From Bacillus halotolerans (GTDB lineage Bacteria > Bacillota > Bacilli > Bacillales > Bacillaceae): a stretch of 64,000 nucleotides of DNA. Location of the stretch: NCBI RefSeq assembly GCF_001517105.1, contig NZ_LPVF01000001.1:124001-188000 (forward strand). The letters run 5' to 3'. Shown one piece after another: positions 41,711 to 52,027 of the stretch (position 1 is its first letter; each line of letters opens with the position of its first letter). The notes beneath the pieces are model-generated. The model ran no database searches and had not been told where the DNA came from. It saw only the letters and a list, made by a program, of their open reading frames with translations. The position numbers were made by a program, and so were the translations under genes.

Positions 41711-42493
41711 ATGAAACAAAGAATCATTGATGAACTAAAACGAATTGAGCAGGAATACAGCGTTAAAATCGTGTATGCCGTTGAATCAGGGAGCCGTGCT
41801 TGGGGATTCCCGTCGCAAGACAGCGATTATGATGTCCGCTTTATTTATGTGCCGAAAAAGGAGTGGTATTTTTCAATTGAGCAGGAGCGGGATGTCATTG
41901 AAGAGCCGATCCACGATTTGCTGGATATCAGCGGCTGGGAACTGAGAAAAACGCTGCGTCTTTTCAAAAAATCAAACCCTCCGCTGCTTGAGTGGCTGTC
42001 CTCAGACATTGTGTATTACGAAGCTTTTACGACCGCAGAGCAGCTGAGAAAGCTGCGAAGCACTGCGTTTAAGCCTGAAGCCAGTGTGTATCACTATATC
42101 AATATGGCAAAAAGAAACGTCAAGGATTACCTGCAAGGGCAAGAGGTGAAAATCAAAAAGTATTTTTACGTGCTGCGGCCGATACTGGCGTGCAAGTGGA
42201 TTGAAAAGCACGGAACCATTCCGCCGATGGATTTTACTGTCTTGATGAATGAACTGATTACGGAACCCGAACTGAGAGCAGAGATGGAAACCTTGCTTGA
42301 GCGCAAAAGAAAAGGTGAAGAACTGGATCTTGAAGCAAGAATTCATGTGATTCACCAATTCATTGAAACGGAGATTGAAAGGATTATGGAAGCGGCGAAA
42401 ACGCTGAAAATCATCAAAAAAGATATCACGCCTGAGTTGAATCGTCTGCTTTTGAATACTGTTGAAGAAGTGTGGAATGATGGAGGAAGCTGA
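41711..42493 (+). CDS. ycgL: Nucleotidyltransferase YcgL (RlaP type)
   Basis: 260-residue polymerase-beta-fold nucleotidyltransferase. GSRAWGFPSQDSDYDVRFIY carries the GS and D-x-D catalytic motif near residues 27-46. Homologues (RlaP group) are predicted to modify RNA or protein; target unknown. ATG 41711 gives the standard length, with GGGAGACG about 10 bases upstream. Confidence 0.88.
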   Translation: MKQRIIDELKRIEQEYSVKIVYAVESGSRAWGFPSQDSDYDVRFIYVPKKEWYFSIEQERDVIEEPIHDLLDISGWELRKTLRLFKKSNPPLLEWLSSDIVYYEAFTTAEQLRKLRSTAFKPEASVYHYINMAKRNVKDYLQGQEVKIKKYFYVLRPILACKWIEKHGTIPPMDFTVLMNELITEPELRAEMETLLERKRKGEELDLEARIHVIHQFIETEIERIMEAAKTLKIIKKDITPELNRLLLNTVEEVWNDGGS

Positions 42494-42523
42494 TGTTTAC
42501 TGTCGCTTCCTCTCTCCATTTTT
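42483..42523 (+). terminator. Terminator-like hairpin after ycgL
   Basis: GAGGAAGC (42483-42490) pairs perfectly with GCTTCCTC (42505-42512); it starts inside the ycgL stop region and is followed by a T-rich tail. Confidence 0.55.
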
Positions 42524-42557
42524 CGACAGGAAGTCCCCCGACTTTCTAACTATCTGA

Positions 42558-42648
42558 TTGTGAGAAACCCACAAAAATAATCAGAATCTTTGTATTTTGA
42601 GAATATTGTGAACAGCGGTTTTGTCCATTTACAATAAACTCATACAAA
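42558..42648 (+). promoter_or_regulatory. putB promoter and candidate PutR site
   Basis: Dyad TTGTG-agaaacc-CACAA (42558-42574), then TTGTCC (42621-42626), 16 bases, TACAAA (42643-42648) as a likely promoter. Proline-dependent activation by PutR is known for this operon; which dyad PutR uses here is inference. Confidence 0.5.
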
Positions 42649-42681
42649 TACTTCTTAGATTGCGGGGTGTTGAGGTTGGAA

Positions 42682-43593
42682 GTGATCACAAGAGATTTTT
42701 TCTTATTTTTATCCAAAAGCGGCTTTCTCAATAAGATGGCGAGAAACTGGGGAAGCCGGGTGGCAGCGGGTAAAATTATCGGCGGGAATGATTTTAACAG
42801 TTCAATCCCGACAATTCGACAGCTTAACAGCCAAGGCTTGTCAGTTACTGTCGATCATTTAGGCGAGTTTGTGAACAGCGCCGAGGTCGCAAGGGAACGG
42901 ACGGAAGAATGCATCCAAACCATTGAGACCATTGCGGATCAGCAGCTGAACTCACACGTTTCTTTAAAGATGACGTCTTTAGGTCTCGATATAGATATGG
43001 ATCTGGTGTATGAAAATATGACGAGAATCGTCCAGACGGCCGAGAAGCATAAAGTCATGGTCACCATAGACATGGAAGACGAGGTCAGATGCCAGAAAAC
43101 GCTTGATATTTTTAAGGATTTCAGAAGGAAATACGAGTATGTAAGCACGGTGTTACAGGCCTATCTGTACCGGACGGAAAACGATATTGACGAATTGGAT
43201 TCTTTGAAACCGTTCCTTCGTCTTGTAAAAGGAGCATATAAGGAATCAGAAAAAGTGGCTTTTCCGGAAAAAAGCGATGTCGATGAGAACTACAAAAAAA
43301 TCATCCGAAAGCAGCTCTTAAATGGTCACTACACAGCGATTGCGACACATGACGATAAAATGATCGATTTTACAAAGCAGCTTGCCAGGGAAAACGGCAT
43401 TTCCAATGACATGTTTGAATTCCAGATGCTGTACGGCATGCGGTCGCAAACCCAGCTCAGCCTCGTAAAAGAAGGTTATAACATGAGAGTCTACCTGCCT
43501 TACGGAGAGGATTGGTACGGCTACTTTATGAGACGCCTGGCAGAACGTCCGTCAAACATTGCATTTGCTTTCAAAGGAATGACGAAGAAGTAA
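42682..43593 (+). CDS. putB: Proline dehydrogenase
   Basis: 303-residue monofunctional proline dehydrogenase (formerly YcgM), a FAD TIM barrel oxidising proline to pyrroline-5-carboxylate and passing electrons to quinone. Family blocks [40 protein letters not shown] and [20 protein letters not shown]. Start at GTG 42682, 6 bases after GAGG. First gene of putBCP. Confidence 0.94.
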   Translation: MITRDFFLFLSKSGFLNKMARNWGSRVAAGKIIGGNDFNSSIPTIRQLNSQGLSVTVDHLGEFVNSAEVARERTEECIQTIETIADQQLNSHVSLKMTSLGLDIDMDLVYENMTRIVQTAEKHKVMVTIDMEDEVRCQKTLDIFKDFRRKYEYVSTVLQAYLYRTENDIDELDSLKPFLRLVKGAYKESEKVAFPEKSDVDENYKKIIRKQLLNGHYTAIATHDDKMIDFTKQLARENGISNDMFEFQMLYGMRSQTQLSLVKEGYNMRVYLPYGEDWYGYFMRRLAERPSNIAFAFKGMTKK

Positions 43594-43609
43594 AAAAGGA
43601 GAGATTACA

Positions 43610-45157
43610 ATGACAACACCTTACAAACATGAACCATTCACAAATTTTCAAGACCAAAACAACGTAGAAGCGTTTAAAAAAGCGCTTGCGACAGTAAACG
43701 AATATTTAGGAAAAGACTATCCGCTTGTCATCAACGGTGAAAGAGTGGAAACAGAAGCGAAGATCGTTTCCATTAACCCGGCTAATAAAGAAGAGGTAGT
43801 CGGCAGAGTCTCAAAAGCTTCTCAAGAACACGCTGAGCAAGCAATTGAAGCTGCGGCTAAAGCCTTTGAAGAGTGGAGATACACGTCTCCGGAAGAAAGA
43901 GCGGCTGTCCTGTTCCGCGCGGCTGCCAAAGTCCGCAACAGAAAGCATGAATTCTCCGCTTTGCTTGTAAAAGAAGCAGGGAAGCCTTGGAACGAGGCGG
44001 ATGCTGATACGGCTGAAGCGATTGACTTCATGGAATATTATGCACGCCAAATGATTGAACTGGCAAAAGGAAAACCGGTCAACAGCCGTGAAGGCGAGAA
44101 AAATCAATATGTATACACGCCGACTGGCGTAACAGTCGTTATTCCGCCTTGGAATTTCTTGTTCGCGATTATGGCGGGAACAACAGTAGCACCGATCGTT
44201 ACCGGTAACACAGTTGTTCTTAAACCTGCGAGCGCAACGCCTGTCATTGCTGCTAAATTCGTTGAGGTTCTTGAAGAATCCGGTCTGCCAAAAGGCGTTG
44301 TCAACTTTGTTCCTGGAAGCGGAGCGGAAGTCGGTGACTACCTTGTTGACCATCCAAAAACGAGCCTTATCACGTTTACGGGATCAAGAGAAGTCGGTAC
44401 GAGAATCTTCGAACGTGCGGCAAAAGTTCAGCCAGGCCAGCAGCACTTAAAGCGTGTAATCGCTGAAATGGGCGGTAAGGATACAGTTGTAGTCGATGAG
44501 GATGCGGACATTGAATTGGCGGCTCAATCCATCTTTACATCTGCATTCGGCTTTGCGGGCCAAAAATGTTCTGCGGGTTCACGTGCTGTTGTCCATGAAA
44601 AAGTGTATGATCAAGTATTAGAGCGCGTTATTGAAATCACAGAGTCTAAAGTAACGGCAAGCCCTGACAGCGCAGATGTTTACATGGGACCTGTCATTGA
44701 CCAGGGTTCTTATGATAAAATTATGAGTTATATTGAGATCGGAAAAGAGGAAGGCCGATTAGTAAGCGGCGGCACTGGTGATGATTCAAAAGGATTCTTC
44801 ATCAAACCGACGATCTTCGCTGACCTTGAACCGAAAGCAAGACTCATGCAGGAAGAAATTTTCGGGCCTGTTGTCGCTTTCTCTAAAGTATCAAGCTTTG
44901 ATGAAGCATTAGAAGTGGCGAACAATACTGAGTACGGTTTAACGGGAGCGGTGATCACAAACAACCGCAAGCACATTGAGCGTGCAAAACAAGAATTCCA
45001 TGTTGGAAATCTGTACTTTAACCGCAACTGTACAGGAGCCATCGTCGGTTACCATCCGTTCGGCGGCTTCAAAATGTCCGGCACAGATTCAAAAGCCGGC
45101 GGTCCGGATTACCTGGCACTGCACATGCAGGCAAAAACAATCAGTGAAATGTTCTAA
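43610..45157 (+). CDS. putC: Pyrroline-5-carboxylate dehydrogenase
   Basis: 515-residue aldehyde dehydrogenase (formerly YcgN) turning glutamate semialdehyde into glutamate. Catalytic Cys320 in GQKCSAGSR, glutamate in EMGGKD, cofactor motif [19 protein letters not shown] precedes the ATG. Second gene of putBCP, 17 bases after putB. Confidence 0.95.
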   Translation: MTTPYKHEPFTNFQDQNNVEAFKKALATVNEYLGKDYPLVINGERVETEAKIVSINPANKEEVVGRVSKASQEHAEQAIEAAAKAFEEWRYTSPEERAAVLFRAAAKVRNRKHEFSALLVKEAGKPWNEADADTAEAIDFMEYYARQMIELAKGKPVNSREGEKNQYVYTPTGVTVVIPPWNFLFAIMAGTTVAPIVTGNTVVLKPASATPVIAAKFVEVLEESGLPKGVVNFVPGSGAEVGDYLVDHPKTSLITFTGSREVGTRIFERAAKVQPGQQHLKRVIAEMGGKDTVVVDEDADIELAAQSIFTSAFGFAGQKCSAGSRAVVHEKVYDQVLERVIEITESKVTASPDSADVYMGPVIDQGSYDKIMSYIEIGKEEGRLVSGGTGDDSKGFFIKPTIFADLEPKARLMQEEIFGPVVAFSKVSSFDEALEVANNTEYGLTGAVITNNRKHIERAKQEFHVGNLYFNRNCTGAIVGYHPFGGFKMSGTDSKAGGPDYLALHMQAKTISEMF

Positions 45158-45166
45158 AGCGGGACT

Positions 45167-45199
45167 AAATGGGCATCCTCCCTGCGGGGGTGTCCATTT
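45167..45199 (+). terminator. Hairpin between putC and putP
   Basis: Long imperfect stem beginning AAATGG and ending CCATTT with a GC-rich core around TGC. No T run follows, so it is better read as an attenuating or mRNA-protecting structure that sets the putC to putP ratio. Confidence 0.5.
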
Positions 45200-45233
45200 C
45201 ATCCATATACTATAAAAAAGAGGAGGAAGTGCC

Positions 45234-46703
45234 ATAGAAAACACACAGCTGATTATTTCAATTTGTATTTATATGGCGGGGATGCTGCTGATCGGCTACT
45301 TTGCCTACAAACGTACGTCAAACCTGACGGATTACATGCTGGGAGGACGTTCCTTAGGTCCGGCTGTAACCGCTCTCAGTGCGGGAGCTGCCGATATGAG
45401 CGGCTGGCTGCTGATGGGGCTTCCGGGCGCCATGTTTTCAACTGGACTGAGCGGCGTTTGGATTGTGTTCGGGCTTTGCCTTGGAGCATGGGCAAACTGG
45501 CTCTACGTCGCGCCGCGGCTGAGAACATATACAGAAAAAGCGGGGAATTCGATTACGATTCCCGGATTCCTTGAAAATCGTTTCGGAGATCAAACAAAGC
45601 TCCTCAGACTGTTTTCAGGAATTGTCATTTTAGTCTTTTTCACATTTTATGTATCTTCCGGAATGGTGTCCGGCGGCGTCTTATTCAACAGCATCCTGGG
45701 GATGAATTATCACACCGGCTTGTGGGTTGTGACTGGTGTTGTTGTCGCGTACACCCTGTTTGGGGGCTTTCTGGCTGTCAGCTGGACAGATTTTGTTCAG
45801 GGGATCATTATGTTTGCAGCACTTATTCTCGTTCCTATCGTTACGTTTTTCCACACCGGGGGAATAGGTGATACAACTGCTGAGATCCGCTCTGTGGACC
45901 CTGATATGTTTAATATTTTTAAAGGAACCAGTGTTCTTGGCATCATTTCATTGTTTGCCTGGGGCTTGGGCTACTTCGGCCAGCCGCATATCATTGTGCG
46001 CTTTATGGCGATTACGTCTGTCAAAGAGATAAAAAGAGCGCGCAGAATCGGAATGGGATGGATGATTCTTTCGGCGGTCGGCGCAGTGCTAACAGGTTTG
46101 GGCGGAATCGCTTATTACCATCAGCGGGGCATGACATTGAAGGACCCGGAGACGATTTTTATTCAATTAGGAAACATTTTGTTCCACCCAATTATCACAG
46201 GATTTCTGATTTCTGCAATTTTAGCGGCCATCATGAGTACGATTTCTTCCCAGCTGCTTGTCACATCAAGCTCTTTGGTAGAAGATTTGTATAAGTCGAT
46301 GTTCCGGCGCTCAGCTTCTGATAAAGAGCTGGTGTTTTTAGGGCGTCTGGCTGTGCTGGCTGTTTCAATTGTCGCGTTAGTTCTGGCTTGGGAGAAAAAC
46401 AATACCATCCTTGGATTGGTCAGCTACGCGTGGGCGGGCTTCGGTGCATCTTTTGGACCGGTTGTACTGCTCAGTTTATTTTGGAAACGAATGACCAAAT
46501 GGGGGGCACTCGCCGGCATGATTGTAGGGGCAGCGACTGTAATCATTTGGGCGAATGCCGGTCTTTCGGGCTTTCTGTATGAAATGATACCTGGTTTTGC
46601 TGCGAGTCTGTTGTCGGTCTTTTTCGTCAGCGTATTGACGCAGGCTCCGTCACAAGACGTTACAGACCAGTTTAAAGACTACGAAGATACGATGTCACAA
46701 TAA
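45234..46703 (+). CDS. putP: Sodium/proline symporter PutP with ATA at the start position
   Basis: SSF-family proline importer (formerly YcgO) with about 13 hydrophobic segments; GGRSLGPAVTALSAGAADMSGWLLMGLPG is the helix 2 Na/proline region. A perfect AGGAGG (45221-45226) is spaced 7 bases from codon ATA (45234), and the frame from there, IENTQLIISICIYMAG, supplies the missing first half of helix 1. No ATG, GTG or TTG lies between; the first in-frame ATG is 45273, inside helix 1 and without a ribosome site. So PutP either starts at ATA or is poorly made. CTG 45249 is another weak option. Confidence 0.85.
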   Translation: MENTQLIISICIYMAGMLLIGYFAYKRTSNLTDYMLGGRSLGPAVTALSAGAADMSGWLLMGLPGAMFSTGLSGVWIVFGLCLGAWANWLYVAPRLRTYTEKAGNSITIPGFLENRFGDQTKLLRLFSGIVILVFFTFYVSSGMVSGGVLFNSILGMNYHTGLWVVTGVVVAYTLFGGFLAVSWTDFVQGIIMFAALILVPIVTFFHTGGIGDTTAEIRSVDPDMFNIFKGTSVLGIISLFAWGLGYFGQPHIIVRFMAITSVKEIKRARRIGMGWMILSAVGAVLTGLGGIAYYHQRGMTLKDPETIFIQLGNILFHPIITGFLISAILAAIMSTISSQLLVTSSSLVEDLYKSMFRRSASDKELVFLGRLAVLAVSIVALVLAWEKNNTILGLVSYAWAGFGASFGPVVLLSLFWKRMTKWGALAGMIVGAATVIIWANAGLSGFLYEMIPGFAASLLSVFFVSVLTQAPSQDVTDQFKDYEDTMSQ

Positions 46704-46855
46704 AGATCGAGAGGAGGAGGAAGGGGATATCCCTTTTTCCTCTTTTCTCCTTTTAAGACCGCTGTGTTTTCTTTTGGAAACAAACGTATTTTTTTCTATA
46801 CAAAAAGACCCCGTATGGATATGATTAAAGTAAAAAAAGTATAGGAGAAAAAGGT

Positions 46856-48091
46856 ATGGAAGAGCTTTTAGAGAGAGTTTTTTCATTTTCAGATGTTGAT
46901 AAGCTGATTGACTTTATCAGCTATGAACTGCAAAAACCAGTGATACTGGAAAGCGCGGATTTCTTTTTGTTAGCCTACAATTCTTACTATATTAACCATT
47001 TTGATTCTGCGAACCAGCAGACTATTTTTTCAAAAAAATGTCCGGTTCAGATTTTTGAGAGGTTTTTGAAGGACGGAATCATTGAAAAGCTGAAAACAGA
47101 ACCTGAGCCTTTTCGCGTCAATAAAATTGAGAGCATTGGGTTAAATCAGAGAGTAGTCGTGAGTGCGAAGCATAAAGGGGAAGTCATGGGCTACATCTGG
47201 ATTCAGGAACTGGATCGTGATCTGACAGACGAAGAGCTCGACTTTTTGTACAAGACCTCCTTCCATGTCGGAAAAATTATTTATAAAGCGAACAAGCTGA
47301 AACAGGAAAAGGAAGAAAGAGCTGAGGACCTCATCAAACGGGCGATCTATCAGCAATTTATTTCTGAAAAGGAGCTCAGGCGCGAAGCTGAGAGAATCAA
47401 CACCGTGCTGCCTTCTGTGTTTTCAGTTGTCATCCTGCACGCCGCGAATGGGGATGGGGAAGCGGTGGAAGATTTAAAAGAAAATATCAGGTCTTACCTG
47501 AATTTGCGGGATAAAGTCAGTCATGTCTTAACGATAGAATCAAATATTGTCATCGTCGTAGCGAGTTTTTCCCAAAAAAGCTCCGCCTCCTCAGCAGCTG
47601 CTGAATTCATTAACAAGCTGTTAACACATTTTCACTTTCAAAAAATTCCTACCCCTATCTATATCGGTATCGGAAACGAATATGACCACATCTTAAAACT
47701 TGGCAAAAGCTATACAGAAGCATTGGAAGTCATTAAAGCCGCAGAAATAACCGGCAACCAGGAAAACATTCCATATGAATATGAGAAGCTCGGTATTTAT
47801 CGTTATTTAGAAAGCATTGAACAGAAAAATGACTTTTTGGAATACGAGAATAAGGATTTGGCTTTACTAAAAGCGAAAGACCAAGAAAGCAGCACCGAGC
47901 TGCTGAAGACGCTGGAAATCTATCTCCTCAACAATTGCAAAACAAAACCAGCCGCAGAACAGCTGTTTATTCACCAAAACACATTAAATTACCGCATCAA
48001 GCAGATACTTGAGATGACATCTATCGATTTAAGCGATTTCAGAACGCGATGCCAGCTCTATCTTGATTTGATGCTAATGAAAAAGAAATAA
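46856..48091 (+). CDS. putR: PucR-type activator of proline catabolism
   Basis: 411-residue regulator (formerly YcgP) of the PucR/CdaR family: N-terminal sensor part, central GGDEF-like linker region, and C-terminal helix-turn-helix NCKTKPAAEQLFIHQNTLNYRIKQI near residues 360-386 (quoted blocks: AAEQLFIHQNTLNYRIK). Known to activate putBCP when proline is present. Starts at ATG 9 bases after AGGAG. Own promoter region 46704-46855 separates it from putP. Confidence 0.92.
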   Translation: MEELLERVFSFSDVDKLIDFISYELQKPVILESADFFLLAYNSYYINHFDSANQQTIFSKKCPVQIFERFLKDGIIEKLKTEPEPFRVNKIESIGLNQRVVVSAKHKGEVMGYIWIQELDRDLTDEELDFLYKTSFHVGKIIYKANKLKQEKEERAEDLIKRAIYQQFISEKELRREAERINTVLPSVFSVVILHAANGDGEAVEDLKENIRSYLNLRDKVSHVLTIESNIVIVVASFSQKSSASSAAAEFINKLLTHFHFQKIPTPIYIGIGNEYDHILKLGKSYTEALEVIKAAEITGNQENIPYEYEKLGIYRYLESIEQKNDFLEYENKDLALLKAKDQESSTELLKTLEIYLLNNCKTKPAAEQLFIHQNTLNYRIKQILEMTSIDLSDFRTRCQLYLDLMLMKKK

Positions 48092-48095
48092 AAAA

Positions 48096-48119
48096 GAAAC
48101 CAGTACTTGTACTGGTTTC
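48096..48119. terminator. Bidirectional terminator between putR and ycgQ
   Basis: Perfect 11 bp inverted repeat GAAACCAGTAC/GTACTGGTTTC around TT, with an A run on the 5' side that is a T run for ycgQ. Confidence 0.7.
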
Positions 48120-48127
48120 GTCTTCAA

Positions 48128-48985
48128 TTAAAATCCTCTGTAAACATACGGATCATCAGGTTTTTTAATGGTGTTCCAGTCCGTCACTTTCACGACAGGG
48201 AGGGTGGATTTGAATGGCTGATAATATTCTGAGGATAAAGTGCCTTTGATATGAATCCATTCATCATCCTTAATATCCATGTCCTTCGGAAATTCCACAA
48301 GCATCCCGTAAACGCCGGAATCAGCGATACAGTGAATAATGCCAAACCGCAATACGAAGAGCTGGTTTTTGTTAATCGCGTTTCCTTTATACGCAAATCC
48401 ATGAAACTCAATCGTCCGTCCGAGAAATTCACCCGGATAGTTATAAATGGTTTCCATTCCTTTTAAGAAATCATCATCGGTCAGAGAAATCTCTTTTTTA
48501 CCAGAATACTTTTTATACAGCTGTTTCATCTGCTTGTCATAGCTGTCTTGAGCATAATAAAGGCTGGCATCAGGCCGCAGATACTGGGTTTGGGAGTAGT
48601 GGTCTCCGCTTTCCATGGCCTTAAACGAGAATCCTTTCGTTTTGACGATGGATGAGTCAAGCGTCGCAATCGGAAAAAAGATGCCTGACACCAAAGGGAA
48701 AAGAAAAACAAGATAAATCAAATACCGCTGATAAAATGGTTTGTTTTGTTCATGGTCATGCTCATGATCATGGCCGCAGCCGCAATCATCATCATGAAGA
48801 TGCCCGCCTTTTTCAGGCGATTTGATAAACAAATACGCTTGAACCGCTGTCAAAATGGCCAGCAGGAAAATCGCAATAAAGGAAAGATAGGAATATTTCA
48901 TATTGATATATTTTGTTAGATTTCCTGAGGTATGCAGATGATAAAAGAAAAACGTAAATCCCATTAGCACCAATAGACGAAACAT
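48128..48985 (-). CDS. ycgQ: YcgQ, TIGR03943/DUF1980 family membrane-anchored protein
   Basis: 285-residue protein with about three N-terminal hydrophobic segments, a metal-binding-looking loop HLHDDDCGCGHDHEHDHEQ near residues 77-95, another membrane segment, then a soluble C-terminal domain outside the membrane ending in DPYVYRGF. This family is always found beside a DUF318-type permease, here ycgR, 4 bases upstream. The pair probably handles a metal ion or metal-bound ligand; the substrate is unknown. YcgQ starts right at the ycgR stop. Confidence 0.86.
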   Translation of the reverse strand: MFRLLVLMGFTFFFYHLHTSGNLTKYINMKYSYLSFIAIFLLAILTAVQAYLFIKSPEKGGHLHDDDCGCGHDHEHDHEQNKPFYQRYLIYLVFLFPLVSGIFFPIATLDSSIVKTKGFSFKAMESGDHYSQTQYLRPDASLYYAQDSYDKQMKQLYKKYSGKKEISLTDDDFLKGMETIYNYPGEFLGRTIEFHGFAYKGNAINKNQLFVLRFGIIHCIADSGVYGMLVEFPKDMDIKDDEWIHIKGTLSSEYYQPFKSTLPVVKVTDWNTIKKPDDPYVYRGF

Positions 48986-48989
48986 CCAA

Positions 48990-49874
48990 TCACCCCTTTA
49001 CAAGTAGTGATCCCGCTAAGACGATCACGACAATATACGTAATCAGCAGGAAAACAAATCGTTTTTTGAAGGCCGCGAGCATCATCAAGAGATTCTTAAT
49101 ATCAACCATCGCACCGAAGACGAGAAAGGCGATGAGCGAGCCTAAAGAAAATGTGCTGCTGAAGGAAGACGCAATAAATGCATCCACTTCTGAACAAAGC
49201 GACAAGACAAACGCCAGGCCCATCATCACGAGGGAAGAAGATACATCATTCTGTCCGATCGCAAGCAGAGTGGATGTTTTGACGTACGTCTGCATCGCAG
49301 CTGCGATAAAGGCGCCGATGATTAAATATTTCCCCACGGAGAAAAATTCATCAATGGCGTGACGCAAGGTCCCTCCCAGCTTTTGAAGCAGGGTGTGGTG
49401 ATGATGGTGGCGATGTCCGGGTTCATCAGGCTTTAACAGCTGGTTATCCTTAAATTGATAGGATAAGATGATGCCGATGATCACCGAAACGGCCAGCGCC
49501 AGCCCGCCCCGGTAAAAGACAACGCTCCATCTATTCCCGAACGCAATATACGTAGAAAACAAAACAATGGGATTGATGATAGGAGCAGTCAGCATAAAAG
49601 CAACGCCTGCATGCAGAGGAACCCCTTTTAGCAGAAGCCGCCTCGTAATCGGGATAATGCCGCATTCGCAGGCGGGAAATAAGATGCCGGCAAGCGCACC
49701 AAATAAGACTGCGAGAAACCGGTTTTTCGGCATGATCCTTGCAATCATTTCTTCAGAAACAAACATTTGAATGATTCCGGACAGAATGACGCCAATCAGA
49801 ATAAACGGAATGGCTTCTATTAAAATACTGATAAAAATAGAATTCAGCTGAAGAAAAGACGATTGTGCTGTCAC
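48990..49874 (-). CDS. ycgR: YcgR, DUF318/UPF0718 permease
   Basis: 294-residue membrane protein with about eight hydrophobic segments; FPACECGIIPITRRLLLKGVP and TAPIINPIV carry the family cysteines (CEC) thought to bind a metal. A His-rich loop (GHRHHHHHT near residue 152) lies on one face. Start at GTG behind GGAGG; an upstream ATG frame adds 6 residues over the ribosome site. Forms an operon with ycgQ. Confidence 0.87.
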   Translation of the reverse strand: MTAQSSFLQLNSIFISILIEAIPFILIGVILSGIIQMFVSEEMIARIMPKNRFLAVLFGALAGILFPACECGIIPITRRLLLKGVPLHAGVAFMLTAPIINPIVLFSTYIAFGNRWSVVFYRGGLALAVSVIIGIILSYQFKDNQLLKPDEPGHRHHHHHTLLQKLGGTLRHAIDEFFSVGKYLIIGAFIAAAMQTYVKTSTLLAIGQNDVSSSLVMMGLAFVLSLCSEVDAFIASSFSSTFSLGSLIAFLVFGAMVDIKNLLMMLAAFKKRFVFLLITYIVVIVLAGSLLVKG

Positions 49875-49907
49875 AATAAAACCTCCGCTCATGGTAAGCT
49901 GCCTCTG

Positions 49908-49916
49908 ATTATATCA
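49908..49916 (-). promoter_or_regulatory. Extended -10 for ycgRQ
   Basis: On the minus strand TGATATAAT, a TGn extended -10, 34 bases before the ycgR start; no good -35 is seen. Confidence 0.4.
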
Positions 49917-49971
49917 CGAAAAAAGGCACTGATTGTTTGACGGAAGAGGAGGAAGGATCGTTTCACCTTGG

Positions 49972-50826
49972 TTAGGATTCTAAAAATTCGAGTATGATTC
50001 TATCTGTTTCAGCAGCTTCTTTCCCAAGCCAAATCAGGTGCCCCCATGAGTGAATCAAACAGAGAGCGGCGTCAGGAATGTGTTCTTTTGCATGATGTGC
50101 ATGTGACAAGTCCACCAATCCATCATAAACACTTTGCATAATCAGCACGGGACATATGATGGCTTGCAGGTCTTTTAAAGAGACAGCGGCGGTTTGTGAC
50201 AAGTCAAGCAGAAATCCTTCACCCGAGCGCTGCCGGCTGTTCATTTTCCGTAATGCTTCTATGTCTTTTTCATTCATCAAGGACTTGATTCGCTGAAACG
50301 GAACCGTGCTGAATTGGGGGCTCATAGCTCGAAACATCAAACGCGGGAAAGCGTTATTCAAAGAAGAAATCAGCTTCCATATCCACTTTTCCACCGGCGG
50401 GCGGAAGAGAATTCTCCCAACTTTGTATTCCGTGTCTTGAGGGGTGAGCCATCCTTTGGTGACCGCGGATTGCAGGGTCAGAGTGTTTGTCCTTTCTGGA
50501 TAATGTGAGGCAAAGCATATGCCGCTTGGGCCGCCTGCTGAGATGGCAATCACATGGACGCTGTCGATTTGTAAATGATCTAATAGCTTCACATAGAAAC
50601 GGCAGGCGTCGGCAAGACTTTTTCCAATCTCTTTTGACGTTCGTCCGTAGCCGGGCCTTGAAGGCGTGATAATGGAGTACCCGTGCTTGACCAGCGACGT
50701 GTAGCCGAATTCCTCGTAACAATTTGAATGCCCGCCATGCATGACAAGAATGGGGGCTCCCTTGCCAGTCACAGAAAATTCTAGCGTATGTCCTTCGAAA
50801 GTGATCGTTTCGACTCGTCTTTTCAT
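49972..50826 (-). CDS. ycgS: Alpha/beta hydrolase YcgS
   Basis: 284-residue alpha/beta-hydrolase. Oxyanion motif LVMHGGHSN near residue 30, nucleophile elbow AISAGGPSG (Ser in a Gly-poor variant of GxSxG), acid in YDGLVD and histidine in HSWGHLIW. Substrate unknown. GGGAGAAACAG precedes the ATG. Stands between ycgRQ and ycgT. Confidence 0.85.
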   Translation of the reverse strand: MKRRVETITFEGHTLEFSVTGKGAPILVMHGGHSNCYEEFGYTSLVKHGYSIITPSRPGYGRTSKEIGKSLADACRFYVKLLDHLQIDSVHVIAISAGGPSGICFASHYPERTNTLTLQSAVTKGWLTPQDTEYKVGRILFRPPVEKWIWKLISSLNNAFPRLMFRAMSPQFSTVPFQRIKSLMNEKDIEALRKMNSRQRSGEGFLLDLSQTAAVSLKDLQAIICPVLIMQSVYDGLVDLSHAHHAKEHIPDAALCLIHSWGHLIWLGKEAAETDRIILEFLES

Positions 50827-50931
50827 CTGTTTCTCCCATTTGTTTTCTGCCTATTATAGGGTTTTCAACAATTTACCACAAGGAGAAGAAATGAATAAAC
50901 AAAGGCACGGAAAATGTGATATACTTTTTAT

Positions 50932-50946
50932 TGATATTCATTCTCA
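50932..50946 (+). promoter_or_regulatory. Fur box upstream of ycgT
   Basis: TGATATTCATTCTCA matches the 7-1-7 Fur consensus TGATAATNATTATCA at 12 of 14 fixed positions. It lies 42 bases before ycgT, a known Fur-regulon gene. Confidence 0.75.
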
Positions 50947-50961
50947 ATTAAAATGATTTGA

Positions 50962-51999
<1,038 letters not shown>

Positions 52000-52002
52000 G
52001 AA

Positions 52003-52021
52003 AGCCCTTTGGAAAAGGGCT
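52003..52021. terminator. Hairpin between ycgT and nasF
   Basis: AGCCCTTT/AAAGGGCT stem around a short loop; no clear T run, so weak as terminator. Confidence 0.45.
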
Positions 52022-52027
52022 GTATCA

